64,000 nt of DNA from positions 62,001 through 126,000 of the forward strand of contig CAZBNP010000014.1 of NCBI GenBank assembly GCA_964493505.1, read 5' to 3'. The notes beneath the pieces are model-generated. The model worked only from the letters and a program-made list of their open reading frames with translations, searched no databases and was not told where the DNA came from. Every line of letters starts with the position of its first letter. Position 1 is the stretch's first letter. Below, piece after piece: positions 1 through 8,673 of the stretch. Source of the DNA: Chryseosolibacter sp964493505. Its GTDB lineage: Bacteria > Bacteroidota > Bacteroidia > Cytophagales > Cyclobacteriaceae. The position numbers were made by a program, and so were the translations under genes.

Positions 1-705
1 AAGGGACTCGGGCACGATATGATCGGCATGGCCATGACCAATGCGAGTCCGCTGGTAGCACCGACCTTTTCGACGGAACGGCTGCTGGGTACAAACCCGA
101 TCGCGGTATCAATTCCCGCGGGACAGGAACCCGCTTTCGTCGCCGACTTTGCGACCACAACTGCCGCGAATGGCAAACTGGAAATACTACAGCGGAAAGG
201 ACTCGACGCACCTGTCGGGTGGATCCAGAAGACCAGCGGAGAACCAACGACCGACCCTCATGCCGTCAGAGACGGAGGCGCACTGCTACCGCTGGGAAGC
301 GATCGCGAACACGGTAGTCACAAGGGCTATTGTCTGGGAGCGTGGGTAGATATATTCTCAGCAGTACTGTCGGGCGCCAACTATGGTCCCTGGGTTCCTC
401 CTTTCGTTAGCTATCTTTCGCCACCTTCCGATCCGGTGGGCGAGGGTATTGGTCATTTCTTTGGTGCAATGCGTATCGACGCGTTCAGACCCGCGGCCGA
501 ATTTAAAGACCACATGGATAAGTGGATCCGTAGATTCAGGTCAGCGCGACCCGTCGACGGCGAGACGCGTGTGCTGGTACCGGGAGATCCCGAACGGGAA
601 ATGGCTGCTGAGCGGATAAAGAGCGGCATCCCCGTTAACGAGAAAGTGGTCGATGATCTCATAGGACTGGGTGAGAAGTTTGGGGTAGTGTTGGGTGAGG
701 GATAG
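1..705 (+). CDS. Ldh-family (malate/L-lactate/ureidoglycolate-type) oxidoreductase, 5' truncated
   Basis: This is the C-terminal part of an NAD(P)-dependent dehydrogenase of the Ldh_2 family, which oxidises malate, L-lactate, ureidoglycolate or similar 2-hydroxyacids in the cytoplasm. The frame is open from base 1, so the true start lies outside the window; the first ATG at 19 is internal. Family hallmarks are the LLGTNPIAVSIPAG segment, the FVADFATTTAANGKLEI stretch and the GSHKGYCLG motif. The last falls in the conserved region that contacts the cofactor. About 235 of the usual 340-360 residues are present. The substrate cannot be told from this fragment. Confidence 0.88.
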   Translation, partial: KGLGHDMIGMAMTNASPLVAPTFSTERLLGTNPIAVSIPAGQEPAFVADFATTTAANGKLEILQRKGLDAPVGWIQKTSGEPTTDPHAVRDGGALLPLGSDREHGSHKGYCLGAWVDIFSAVLSGANYGPWVPPFVSYLSPPSDPVGEGIGHFFGAMRIDAFRPAAEFKDHMDKWIRRFRSARPVDGETRVLVPGDPEREMAAERIKSGIPVNEKVVDDLIGLGEKFGVVLGEG

Positions 706-751
706 TTTCCAAAAAACCATTATCTTTACCCCACAGGTGATCTAACAGCCA

Positions 752-1042
752 ATGATCAGGAAGCTTCCCAAAATATTTCACAACTTCTATTTTGTTTCCA
801 TCGCCGTCTTTTTTGTGTGGATGCTGCTCCTGGATTCGAACAATCTCGTAGCCCGATACAAATTGAGTTCAAAGTTGAATTCGCTGGAGGACGAAAAAAC
901 CTACTACGACGAAAAAATCAAAGAGGTGGAAAAAGATCGTTCGGAGCTTTTCGGCGACAGCGAATCGATCAAAAAATTCGCGCGTGAAAAATACCTGATG
1001 AAGAAGGCGTCGGAAGATATCTATATCATCGTCGAAGAATAA
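752..1042 (+). CDS. FtsB/DivIC-like septum formation initiator
   Basis: This 96-residue bitopic membrane protein has the layout of the FtsB/DivIC family, which links early and late divisome proteins. A short basic N-terminus (RKLPKIFHN) is followed by one membrane helix at about residues 11-28. A charged heptad-like coiled coil at about 38-70 comes next (LNSLEDEKTYYDEKIKEVEKD). The tail has the family-typical IKKFAREKYLMKKASEDIYII pattern. Its stop codon overlaps the start codon of the next gene by one base, so the two are probably co-translated. The call rests on size, topology and the C-terminal motif. Confidence 0.85.
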   Translation: MIRKLPKIFHNFYFVSIAVFFVWMLLLDSNNLVARYKLSSKLNSLEDEKTYYDEKIKEVEKDRSELFGDSESIKKFAREKYLMKKASEDIYIIVEE

Positions 1043-1605
1043 TGGGAATGGTACGCAACCTGTTCATCTTGCTTGCACTCAGTATCTCCGTATCCGGGTT
1101 TGCACAAGGAGAAGAAAACAGTCTCAAAGGAATGCCACTGAAGGATCGGATTGTAACCGGTGGCGGTTTTGGTTTTGGCTTCGGGTCTGTACAGGACTAT
1201 ATTTCTGTGTCTCCGATAATAGGCTATCGGCTAACAGCACGTTTGATGGCGGGCACAGGCTTCACCTATCGGTACACGAATTTCAAGGCTGGCATTGCTC
1301 CTCTCCGCCTGAATGACTATGGCGTAAACCCGTTTCTTCGTTTCACGGTCTATCAAAACATTTTCGTGCAGGCAGAATATGAGCACCTCAACTACGAATA
1401 TCCCGCGGGGATTCCGGAGACCACACGCCGGACCTTCGATAGCGTACTCGCAGGCGCAGGGCTCATTCAGCCGCTCGGCGACAGGTTGGCTTTTTTTATC
1501 ATGGCGTTATACAATTTCTCTTATCAGGACCAAATGCAGTACTCGCCTTACCAAAGCCCCATCGTGCTCCGCGTAGGAGTCAATATCGGATCGCTGGGAT
1601 TTTAA
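1042..1605 (+). CDS. Small outer-membrane beta-barrel protein
   Basis: The 187-residue protein begins with a cleavable signal peptide ending near SGFAQ (about residue 22). Alternating amphipathic beta strands follow, rich in aromatic and glycine residues (GGGFGFGFGSVQDYISVSPIIGYRL, a break, then FTYRYTNF and FIMALYNFSYQDQMQYSPYQ). It ends in a strand with terminal phenylalanine (GVNIGSLGF), as usual for barrels folded by the BAM complex. Size and layout suggest a small porin-like barrel of eight to ten strands, function unknown. The start overlaps the stop of the FtsB-like gene, implying one transcript. Confidence 0.75.
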   Translation: MGMVRNLFILLALSISVSGFAQGEENSLKGMPLKDRIVTGGGFGFGFGSVQDYISVSPIIGYRLTARLMAGTGFTYRYTNFKAGIAPLRLNDYGVNPFLRFTVYQNIFVQAEYEHLNYEYPAGIPETTRRTFDSVLAGAGLIQPLGDRLAFFIMALYNFSYQDQMQYSPYQSPIVLRVGVNIGSLGF

Positions 1606-1639
1606 CTATATCCCATTACCATTTTTCCAAACCTAACTC

Positions 1640-2710
1640 ATGGATAAACAAAGCAGAGAATTCCTTTTTGAGTACCTCAACAACGCATCGCCTACAGGAT
1701 TTGAAGCATCGGGGCAGCGGATATGGCTGGACTATATCAAACCTTATGTACACGATTATGATGTGGATACTTACGGTTCAGTTGTTGGCGTCATTAATCC
1801 CCGGGCAAAGTACAGGGTTGTTATCGAGGCGCACGCCGACGAAATTTCCTGGTTTGTCAACTACATCACTGACGATGGGTATATCTATGTGAGACGCAAC
1901 GGTGGGTCTGATCATCAAATCGCCCCGAGCAAGCGCGTGAACATTCATACGGATAAGGGTATTGTGAAAGGTATTTTCGGATGGCCCGCGATACATGTTC
2001 GCGATATGGCAAGGGAGGAGACTCCTACGCTAAAGAATATCTTTATCGACGTCGGCGCGGAGAATAAGAAGGAAGTCGAGGCGATGGGTATCCACGTAGG
2101 CTGCGTTATCACTTTTGAGGATGAACTGATAGAACTCAACAAACGGTGGCTGGTAGGCCGCGCCCTCGACAACCGGATGGGCGGTTTTATGATTGCGGAA
2201 GTAGCGCGCAGGCTGCATGAGAAGAAGAAGAAACTCCCGTTTGGATTGTATGTCGTGAATGCGGTTCAGGAAGAAATCGGTCTTCGTGGCGCGGAGATGA
2301 TCTCGCGAAGGATCAAACCAGACCTTGCTATTGTTACCGATGTCACCCACGACACCCAGTCGCCGATGTATAGCAAGAAAGACAGCGGCAATCTTAAAGC
2401 CGGTCTGGGGCCTGTCCTGTGCTACGGCCCGGCAGTGCAGAATAACGTGCTACGGATGATCATCGACACCGCGCAGAGAAGGAAGATCGCTTTTCAGCGG
2501 CAGGCGGTATCGAGATCTACCGGAACCGACACTGACTCATTTGCCTATTCGGCGGAAGGCGTGGCATCGGGACTTATCTCGCTCCCGCTCAAGTATATGC
2601 ACACTACCGTCGAAATGGTGCACAAGGATGATGTAGAGAACGTTATCAGGCTGATTTACGAATTTCTTCTGCAGTTAAAGGCCGGACACGACTTCCGCTA
2701 TTTCAAGTAG
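1640..2710 (+). CDS. M42 family metallopeptidase (glutamyl aminopeptidase/TET-like)
   Basis: This is a 356-residue dinuclear-zinc aminopeptidase of family M42, normally a cytosolic dodecameric peptidase that trims short peptides. All expected metal and catalytic positions are visible: HADE near residue 62, GRALDNRMGG near 173-182 with the bridging Asp, the QEEIGLRGA pair of glutamates near 209, TDVTHD near 232 and the C-terminal MHTTVEMVHKDD near 318 with the last His ligand. Length is normal for the family. There is no signal peptide. It follows the barrel gene by 34 bases and may share its transcript. Confidence 0.93.
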   Translation: MDKQSREFLFEYLNNASPTGFEASGQRIWLDYIKPYVHDYDVDTYGSVVGVINPRAKYRVVIEAHADEISWFVNYITDDGYIYVRRNGGSDHQIAPSKRVNIHTDKGIVKGIFGWPAIHVRDMAREETPTLKNIFIDVGAENKKEVEAMGIHVGCVITFEDELIELNKRWLVGRALDNRMGGFMIAEVARRLHEKKKKLPFGLYVVNAVQEEIGLRGAEMISRRIKPDLAIVTDVTHDTQSPMYSKKDSGNLKAGLGPVLCYGPAVQNNVLRMIIDTAQRRKIAFQRQAVSRSTGTDTDSFAYSAEGVASGLISLPLKYMHTTVEMVHKDDVENVIRLIYEFLLQLKAGHDFRYFK

Positions 2711-3038
2711 CGGAAAAGGGTGCGACTTAAACCGGGAGTGCCGAATCCCGCCCTGGAATGACCGTTCATCCGGAACTAATGCCGGCCGTGCATATTGATC
2801 CTTATTCAGCGGATTGGGTTTTTCAATTTGCAGGATATAAGATAATTTTACAGTCCGGACCTATCGGCAAATCTTGTTTTTTGTTGATAGTGAAGTTTAG
2901 AACTGACGTTCCTTCTCCGGTATAAAGCATCAAAGAAATACGCACGAGGCTGCAGAGTTTTTATAGAGAGGGTCTTTTCTCTGTGTGCTTCGTGCGTTGT
3001 TTTTTACTCCTTGTCTGTGGTTTTCCACTGGCCAGTGA
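2711..3038. other. Intergenic region between convergent genes
   Basis: These 328 bases separate the M42 peptidase and aroA, which converge here. I see no credible coding frame. A weak hairpin (CGGGA, eight-base loop, TCCCG) starts near 2741 but has no T-run. The part from about 2960 to 3040 is a T-rich stretch of short CTGTG/TTCGTG-type words (see findings) of unknown nature. Confidence 0.4.
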
Positions 3039-4277
3039 CTACTGACCACCGATTGCCGACTCCACGTCGTCCCAAAACCGCGGATATGACTTTCTCACCA
3101 CGGGAGGATTCTCGATCACAACATTCATCCTGGTAGCAAGTGGCGCGAATGCCATCGCCATGCGGTGATCTTTGTAGGTGTTGAAGTACGCACTCTCCGG
3201 GAGAGCTGTCGAAGGAATGAGGTCCCACCCATTATCTTTTCCGACCAGGTCGGCACCAATTTTCCTCAACTCATTCTGCAACGCGGCGATGCGGTCTGTT
3301 TCTTTGATCCGAAGGCTTTCGAGCCCGGTGAAATATCCGCTGACTCCTTTGGCTGCGCACACCACCGCAACAGTTTGTGCGAGATCGGGACAGTGTGTGA
3401 AGTCCCATGTGATTTCGCGTAAACTCTCTGTCTTGGAGAGATTCAATAAACCGTTTGTCATTTCCGCTCTGACACCAAGCGACTCCATAATCTGAGCAAT
3501 TGCGCTATCTCCCTGAAGGGAGTCCAGGGATAGGCGCGGCAAGCGGATATCCGCTTCGCGGGCCAGTGCAACGAAGGCGAACCAGTAGCTGGCCCCCGAC
3601 CAGTCCGACTCTACAGTGAACTCCGTGGGGTGGTATTTCCCGGGATGGATATTGATCTGATTGTCCAGGACATCGCACTGTACGCCAAACCCGCGCATAA
3701 GAGAGGCCGTCATTTCAATGTAGGGCCGGCTCCCGACCTTCCCTTCCAACTTCAGGGTGAGCCCGTGCGGCAAAGTGGGCGCTACCATCATCAACGCCGA
3801 AATGAACTGGCTGCTGATGTCGCCGCGGATAGAAAGTGTGCCGGTATTCTGGCCGGAAAATTGTTTTGTTTCAATGGGAGGATAGCCAGGCTTTTCCAGG
3901 TAGTCAACCTGAGCTCCTAACGAATGTAAGGCGTCGACAAGTATCCCTATTGGTCTTTCCTTCATCCGTGCGGTGCCGGTAAGGATTTTGTTTTGATTCG
4001 TTATAGAAAAAAAAGCTGTGAGGAAGCGCATGGTAGTACCGGCGTCTTCAACATCGATTCTTTTTTCCTCCGACCGGACCAGCTTCAGCATAAGTTGCGT
4101 GTCGTTGGCATCGGAGAGATTATGAAGTGTTGACTGGCTACCCGCCAGCGCGTCGATGATTAGTACCCGGTTACTGATACTTTTCGACGCGGGGAGGTAG
4201 TTGACAGTCCCCGAAATGATCGATTGGTGGTTAAGAGAAATGGAGTTCAAGTCAGCTTGATTTTTTGAGAACTGCAA
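3039..4277 (-). CDS. aroA: 3-phosphoshikimate 1-carboxyvinyltransferase (EPSP synthase)
   Basis: This enzyme joins shikimate-3-phosphate and phosphoenolpyruvate in the sixth step of the shikimate pathway (cytoplasm). The 412-residue protein shows the family signatures in order: LPASKSISNR at 28-37, DAGTTMRFL in the PEP-binding lobe, RGDISSQF, the LRIKETDR motif at about 322-329 and YKDHRMAMAF at 368-377. It is slightly shorter than the E. coli enzyme (427). It runs in the same direction as aroB, with a small membrane-protein gene on the other strand between them, so both shikimate genes sit within 2.6 kb. Start chosen at the ATG giving the N-terminal MQFSKNQ. Confidence 0.93.
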   Translation of the reverse strand: MQFSKNQADLNSISLNHQSIISGTVNYLPASKSISNRVLIIDALAGSQSTLHNLSDANDTQLMLKLVRSEEKRIDVEDAGTTMRFLTAFFSITNQNKILTGTARMKERPIGILVDALHSLGAQVDYLEKPGYPPIETKQFSGQNTGTLSIRGDISSQFISALMMVAPTLPHGLTLKLEGKVGSRPYIEMTASLMRGFGVQCDVLDNQINIHPGKYHPTEFTVESDWSGASYWFAFVALAREADIRLPRLSLDSLQGDSAIAQIMESLGVRAEMTNGLLNLSKTESLREITWDFTHCPDLAQTVAVVCAAKGVSGYFTGLESLRIKETDRIAALQNELRKIGADLVGKDNGWDLIPSTALPESAYFNTYKDHRMAMAFAPLATRMNVVIENPPVVRKSYPRFWDDVESAIGGQ

Positions 4278-4347
4278 ATTACAAGTTGGGTTATATTTTT
4301 TGCCTGCGGGCGTAACAATTGTTTGAGTTTTTAAGTTAAATTACATT

Positions 4348-4536
4348 ATGAGCAAGTACAGCACATTCGCGATTAGTTTTGGCTTAGCGTCCGGTGCACT
4401 GTTGACGGCGTGGCTCTTGACAGGAACCCGGAAAGAAAAGACGAAAAAATTCATCTCCACCCGGACTGCCAGTATCAAGAAAAGCATGGCAATTGAGAAG
4501 CCCGTCCCGGATGAAAGTGAAGCGTATTATCTTTAA
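4348..4536 (+). CDS. Small single-helix membrane protein
   Basis: A 62-residue protein lies on the plus strand between aroA and aroB. Residues 7-25 (FAISFGLASGALLTAWLLT) form one probable membrane helix with a small-residue face. A strongly basic stretch follows (TRKEKTKKFISTRTASIKK), then an acidic end. The arrangement resembles YtxH-type small membrane proteins, but the match is too short to name. Its last four bases overlap the 3' end of aroB on the opposite strand. The ATG at 4348 is the only sensible start. Confidence 0.6.
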   Translation: MSKYSTFAISFGLASGALLTAWLLTGTRKEKTKKFISTRTASIKKSMAIEKPVPDESEAYYL

Positions 4537-5567
4537 GCATTGCGGTAAAATGACAGAGCCCTTTTTACCTCATCCAAACTGATCTCACAATCCCATTGGG
4601 CGTTCCCGATTCCATCCAGGAGAACGCACATAATCCTATTTTCTCTGTTTTTCTTATCCTGACTTGTCAATCGGGCGATAGGTTCCTGATCCTCCTCGTC
4701 CAGTTCTACCTTTCCAAAAGTTGCGAGGAGGTATTCCCTGATTCCTTCAAAGTCATCGTTTGTCAGCATTTTTTTTTCTTTCGCGAGAAAGGCTTCACAA
4801 ACCAGACCCACTGCAACCGCCTCGCCGTGCAGGATTTTTCTATCCGATTTGAGGAGGTATGTTTCCACCGCGTGGCCAATGGTATGGCCCGCGTTGAGCG
4901 TTTTTCGCAGTCCCTTTTCAAAGGGGTCGGTCTTCACGACATTGAGCTTTACTCCGACGGAATGATGCAGGAGTGTATCCCAGGGCTGTGATTCGAACCG
5001 TTCCGAGCGTATTTGTTGCCACATCTCCGCATCGGCGATCAGGGCATGCTTCACGACCTCCGCAAACCCCGAACGCTTTTCACCTTCCGGCAAGGTTTCC
5101 AGGAATCCAGCGTGCAGCAAAGTAAGATCGGGAGTCTTAAAGACCCCTATATGGTTTTTGAAGTGAAGGAAGTCAACTCCTAGCTTTCCCCCAATACTGG
5201 CGTCGACCTGCGAGAGGAGGGTGGTCGGGATAAGGATAAAGTCGATACCGCGTTTGTAGGTCGCCGCGCAGAAACCGCCCATGTCGCCCAGAACACCCCC
5301 GCCGACAACCACCAGTACCGAATGCCGGTCTAGCGCATAGTCGGTCATCTTGCTCCAGATCAACTCACAGGTAGCAATGTTCTTGTGTTCCTCCCCGGCA
5401 GGCACCTCAATTATTTCGTGTCCCGGCAGACCCGCCCGAATGATCGGGTAGCACAGTTTGCCGGTGTTTTCATCCGTCAATACCGCGATTTTGCTGTACT
5501 TCTTCTGTTGAAGAAAAGTCATCAGGTCGGCAGCTGGCGCGGTGGTAAACTTAATATTGTCTGTCAT
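4533..5567 (-). CDS. aroB: 3-dehydroquinate synthase
   Basis: This is the second enzyme of the shikimate pathway. It converts DAHP to 3-dehydroquinate using NAD and a divalent metal in the cytoplasm. The 344-residue sequence has the NAD-binding GGGVLGDMGG at 89-98 and the substrate loop around IPTTLLSQVDASIGGK. The metal-binding NAGHTIGHAVE at 225-235 and HGEAVAVG near 247-254 follow. Length is normal for the family. The gene is transcribed away from proline dehydrogenase; the roughly 110-base gap must carry both promoters. Confidence 0.95.
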   Translation of the reverse strand: MTDNIKFTTAPAADLMTFLQQKKYSKIAVLTDENTGKLCYPIIRAGLPGHEIIEVPAGEEHKNIATCELIWSKMTDYALDRHSVLVVVGGGVLGDMGGFCAATYKRGIDFILIPTTLLSQVDASIGGKLGVDFLHFKNHIGVFKTPDLTLLHAGFLETLPEGEKRSGFAEVVKHALIADAEMWQQIRSERFESQPWDTLLHHSVGVKLNVVKTDPFEKGLRKTLNAGHTIGHAVETYLLKSDRKILHGEAVAVGLVCEAFLAKEKKMLTNDDFEGIREYLLATFGKVELDEEDQEPIARLTSQDKKNRENRIMCVLLDGIGNAQWDCEISLDEVKRALSFYRNA

Positions 5568-5656
5568 CGGATTCAGGGCGGAAAGTTATCAAAATTTAAA
5601 CCATTCCGGGTGAGGATAACGTACCGAAAACGATTTCGGGTTGAAATTCCAATCCT

Positions 5657-5664
5657 TATATTTG
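5657..5664 (+). promoter_or_regulatory. Putative Bacteroidota -7 box for proline dehydrogenase
   Basis: TATATTTG matches the Bacteroidota sigma-A -7 consensus TAnnTTTG exactly and lies 16 bases before the start codon. A -33 element is weak (TTTC about 20 bases upstream). No experimental support. Confidence 0.4.
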
Positions 5665-5679
5665 CCGCAGTTCTAATCA

Positions 5680-6894
5680 ATGAATCCTCTCCCCTCTATG
5701 AATCCTCCTCCGGAAATCTCATTCGATGATACGGCCGTAGCGTTCGCTTATAAACCGACCGCTGATCTGCGCAAGGCCAATTTTATTTTCTCGCTTGTCA
5801 ATCACCCATTGCTTTCGGCTATTTCCCGGGGGCTCGTCAGGTTTGCAATCAAAGCCCGCCTGCCGGTGGAGGGATTGATCCGGAGTACTGTCTTCGATCA
5901 TTTCTGCGGGGGCGAGGGAATTGACGAATGCGATGCGGTGATCCGCCAGTTGGAGCGCTATCATGTGGGCACTATTCTCGACTATGCCGTTGAAGGTGAA
6001 AAATCGGAACGCGGTTTTGACGCCACGAAAGACGAGATTCTGCTTACGTTGGAGAAAGCACACCATTCAGTCGGTGTACCCTTCAGTGTATTTAAAGCAA
6101 CGGGCGTTGTTTCGACAGATCTGCTCGAAAAGATCAGTAGCAGAGCGGCACTTACCACCGCGGAAAGGGCTGCCTTTGAGCGCGGCAGGAGCAGGGTAGA
6201 CGATATCTGCAGACAGGCACACGCATACGACGTGCCTGTTCTCATTGATGCCGAAGAGACCTGGATACAGACTGCCATCGACGCGCTGGCCGACGAAATG
6301 ATGGCGCGCTATAACAAACAAAAGACGATCGTGTGGAACACCTACCAGATGTATAGGACTTCCTCAATGGAAAATCTCATGCATGATTTTAACGATGCCA
6401 GTACCGGTGACTATTTTCTCGGAGCCAAGCTGGTGCGCGGTGCCTACATGGAGAAGGAAAGAGATCGCGCGGAGGAGATGGGCTATCCAAGTCCAATTCA
6501 CCCGGATAAACAGACCACTGACCAGGCTTTTAATGACGCACTGGAATTCTGTATCGATCATATCGATCGCATTCACGTGATGTGTGGCTCACACAACGAA
6601 AAAAGCAGCACGGCCCTGTTAAAGGGAATGGCGGAACACAATCTGCCTCCTTCCGACAAACGCGTCTGGTTTGCGCAGCTGTATGGAATGAGCGACCATA
6701 TTTCGTTCAACCTTGCGAAGGAAGGCTACAATGTGGCAAAGTATGTGCCCTACGGCCCGGTCAGATCGGTGATGCCATACCTCCTGAGAAGAGCGGAGGA
6801 AAACACATCTGTTGCCGGTCAGAGCAGTCGCGAGCGAACACTTATCCGCAGGGAGTTGAGACGGCGAAGAACGGCTACTGACATTAGAAGTTAA
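5680..6894 (+). CDS. Proline dehydrogenase family protein
   Basis: This FAD-dependent enzyme oxidises proline to pyrroline-5-carboxylate, the first step of proline catabolism. The 404-residue protein is a stand-alone PRODH domain without the P5C dehydrogenase half of full-length PutA. Visible landmarks are LVRGAYMEKERDRA in the flavin/substrate barrel, a conserved CGSHNEKS turn and FAQLYGMSDHISF. The C-terminal YVPYGPVRSVMPYLLRRAEEN is the alpha-8 segment that recognises proline (the paired Arg residues). Two in-frame ATGs, at 5680 and 5698, are both plausible starts. Confidence 0.92.
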   Translation: MNPLPSMNPPPEISFDDTAVAFAYKPTADLRKANFIFSLVNHPLLSAISRGLVRFAIKARLPVEGLIRSTVFDHFCGGEGIDECDAVIRQLERYHVGTILDYAVEGEKSERGFDATKDEILLTLEKAHHSVGVPFSVFKATGVVSTDLLEKISSRAALTTAERAAFERGRSRVDDICRQAHAYDVPVLIDAEETWIQTAIDALADEMMARYNKQKTIVWNTYQMYRTSSMENLMHDFNDASTGDYFLGAKLVRGAYMEKERDRAEEMGYPSPIHPDKQTTDQAFNDALEFCIDHIDRIHVMCGSHNEKSSTALLKGMAEHNLPPSDKRVWFAQLYGMSDHISFNLAKEGYNVAKYVPYGPVRSVMPYLLRRAEENTSVAGQSSRERTLIRRELRRRRTATDIRS

Positions 6895-6899
6895 AACGA

Positions 6900-6930
6900 T
6901 TGTACGTCGGCCATTATTCCGCTATTTTCG
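6900..6930 (+). promoter_or_regulatory. Putative Bacteroidota promoter for lysS
   Basis: A TTG at 6900-6902 and TATTTTCG at 6923-6930 are separated by exactly 20 bases, the usual spacing between the -33 and -7 elements of Bacteroidota promoters. The -7 box has one mismatch to TAnnTTTG. Transcription would start a few bases before the lysS ATG at 6946. Confidence 0.45.
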
Positions 6931-6945
6931 CCCAGATTTATTAAT

Positions 6946-8673
6946 ATGGCTTTAAGCGAACAAGAAATCAACCGGAGAGAGAGCAAGGAAGCGCTTGAGA
7001 AACTCGGGATTGATCCGTACCCGGCGGACCTTTTTGAAATCAATGTAACCGCAGAAGAGATCCAGCGGAACTTTGATACTGAGAAAAAGAATTACCAGGA
7101 GGTATCCATCGCCGGACGAGTGATGAGCCGTCGCATTATGGGATCGGCTGCCTTTGCTGAACTGCAGGACGAAAGCAGCCGCATTCAGATCTACCTGAGA
7201 CGAGATGATCTGTGTCCCGGAGAAGACAAGACGCTTTATAACATCGTATTCAAGAAGCACATCGATATCGGTGATATTATCGGTGTGAAGGGATATTGCT
7301 TCAAAACCCAGACCGGGGAGACGTCGATCCACGTAACGAGTCTGACAATCCTGGCCAAATCCCTTCGTCCCCTTCCGGTAGTGAAAGAGTCAGTCGATGA
7401 GCAGGGGAACGTTGTTCGACACGATGCCTTCACCGACCCGGAGCAACGCTATCGCCAGCGTTACGTCGACCTTATCGTCAACCCCGAGGTGCGTGAAACA
7501 TTCATCAAGCGCACAAAGCTGGTGGATTCAATGCGGAGATATCTGAATGCAGAGGGCTACCTCGAGGTTGAGACTCCGATTTTACAACCGCTGTACGGCG
7601 GTGCAGCGGCGAAGCCTTTTAAGACACATCACAATGCACTGGATATGACGCTTTATTTGCGCATAGCAAATGAATTATATCTGAAGCGACTGATCGTCGG
7701 AGGATTTCCCGGGGTGTACGAATTTTCGAAAGACTTCCGCAATGAAGGGATGTCGCGGTTTCACAACCCCGAATTTACACAGATCGAGCTTTATGTAGCC
7801 TACAAAGACTACAACTGGATGATGGACCTGGTAGAGACGATGATCGAAAAGGTGGCGATTGACCTGCACGGTGCCACCCAGGTCAAGGTTGGTGACAAAG
7901 TGATCGACTTCAAGAGACCCTGGAAACGCTATACCATGTTTGAATCCATCGAGGCTTTTACAGGGATTGATATCTCTGAAATGAATGAGTCCGCGCTTAG
8001 GGAAACGTGTAAGAAACTTCAGGTGCCGGTGGATGACACGATGGGTAAAGGCAAGCTTATCGACCAAATATTCGGCGAGAAATGCGAGCCGCTGCTCATT
8101 CAACCGACGTTCATTACCGACTACCCCATCGAGATGTCGCCTCTGGCCAAAAAGCACCGAAGCAAACCCGGATTGGTGGAACGTTTCGAGGCAATCTGCA
8201 ACAGCAAAGAGATCGCTAACAGCTTCTCGGAGTTAAATGATCCGATTGACCAACGAAAGCGTTTCGAAGAACAGCTTGAGTTGGGTAAGCGTGGCGACGA
8301 AGAAGCCATGACACTGGACGAGGACTTTCTCCGCGCGTTGGAGTACGGTATGCCCCCCACGGCCGGGCTGGGGATCGGAATTGATCGTCTGGCCATGATT
8401 ATGACAAATTCCCCGTCTATTCAGGATGTATTGTTCTTCCCTCAGATGAAGCCCGAGAAAGCGCTATCGGCATCCCCTGAGCAGGAGTTTATTGATGCCG
8501 GCATTCGTGCCGACCTGATCCCGGTCATTCAGAAGCTGGGGATTACCACTGTCGCGCAGTTGCACGAGATGAAACCTTCGAAACTCTTTAATGATATCTG
8601 TGGAATACGAAAGAAAATGAAACTGGAAGTGGAAAACCCTACGATTGAAGAAGTGGAGGGTTGGCTGAGATGA
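6946..8673 (+). CDS. lysS: Lysine--tRNA ligase, class II
   Basis: LysRS charges tRNA-Lys in the cytoplasm. The N-terminal OB-fold anticodon-binding domain (about residues 50-150, VSIAGRVMSRRIMGSAAFAELQD) is followed by the class II catalytic core. Motif 2 reads FRNEGMSRFHNPEFTQIELY, and motif 3 lies in GLGIGIDRLAMIMT. At 575 residues it is about 70 longer than the E. coli enzyme. The extra C-terminus after the PQMKPE end of the core (about residues 515-575) looks like a small helix-hairpin-helix module (GITTVAQLHEMKP, then ICGIRKKMKLE). The stop codon overlaps the next start (ATGA). Confidence 0.96.
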   Translation: MALSEQEINRRESKEALEKLGIDPYPADLFEINVTAEEIQRNFDTEKKNYQEVSIAGRVMSRRIMGSAAFAELQDESSRIQIYLRRDDLCPGEDKTLYNIVFKKHIDIGDIIGVKGYCFKTQTGETSIHVTSLTILAKSLRPLPVVKESVDEQGNVVRHDAFTDPEQRYRQRYVDLIVNPEVRETFIKRTKLVDSMRRYLNAEGYLEVETPILQPLYGGAAAKPFKTHHNALDMTLYLRIANELYLKRLIVGGFPGVYEFSKDFRNEGMSRFHNPEFTQIELYVAYKDYNWMMDLVETMIEKVAIDLHGATQVKVGDKVIDFKRPWKRYTMFESIEAFTGIDISEMNESALRETCKKLQVPVDDTMGKGKLIDQIFGEKCEPLLIQPTFITDYPIEMSPLAKKHRSKPGLVERFEAICNSKEIANSFSELNDPIDQRKRFEEQLELGKRGDEEAMTLDEDFLRALEYGMPPTAGLGIGIDRLAMIMTNSPSIQDVLFFPQMKPEKALSASPEQEFIDAGIRADLIPVIQKLGITTVAQLHEMKPSKLFNDICGIRKKMKLEVENPTIEEVEGWLR

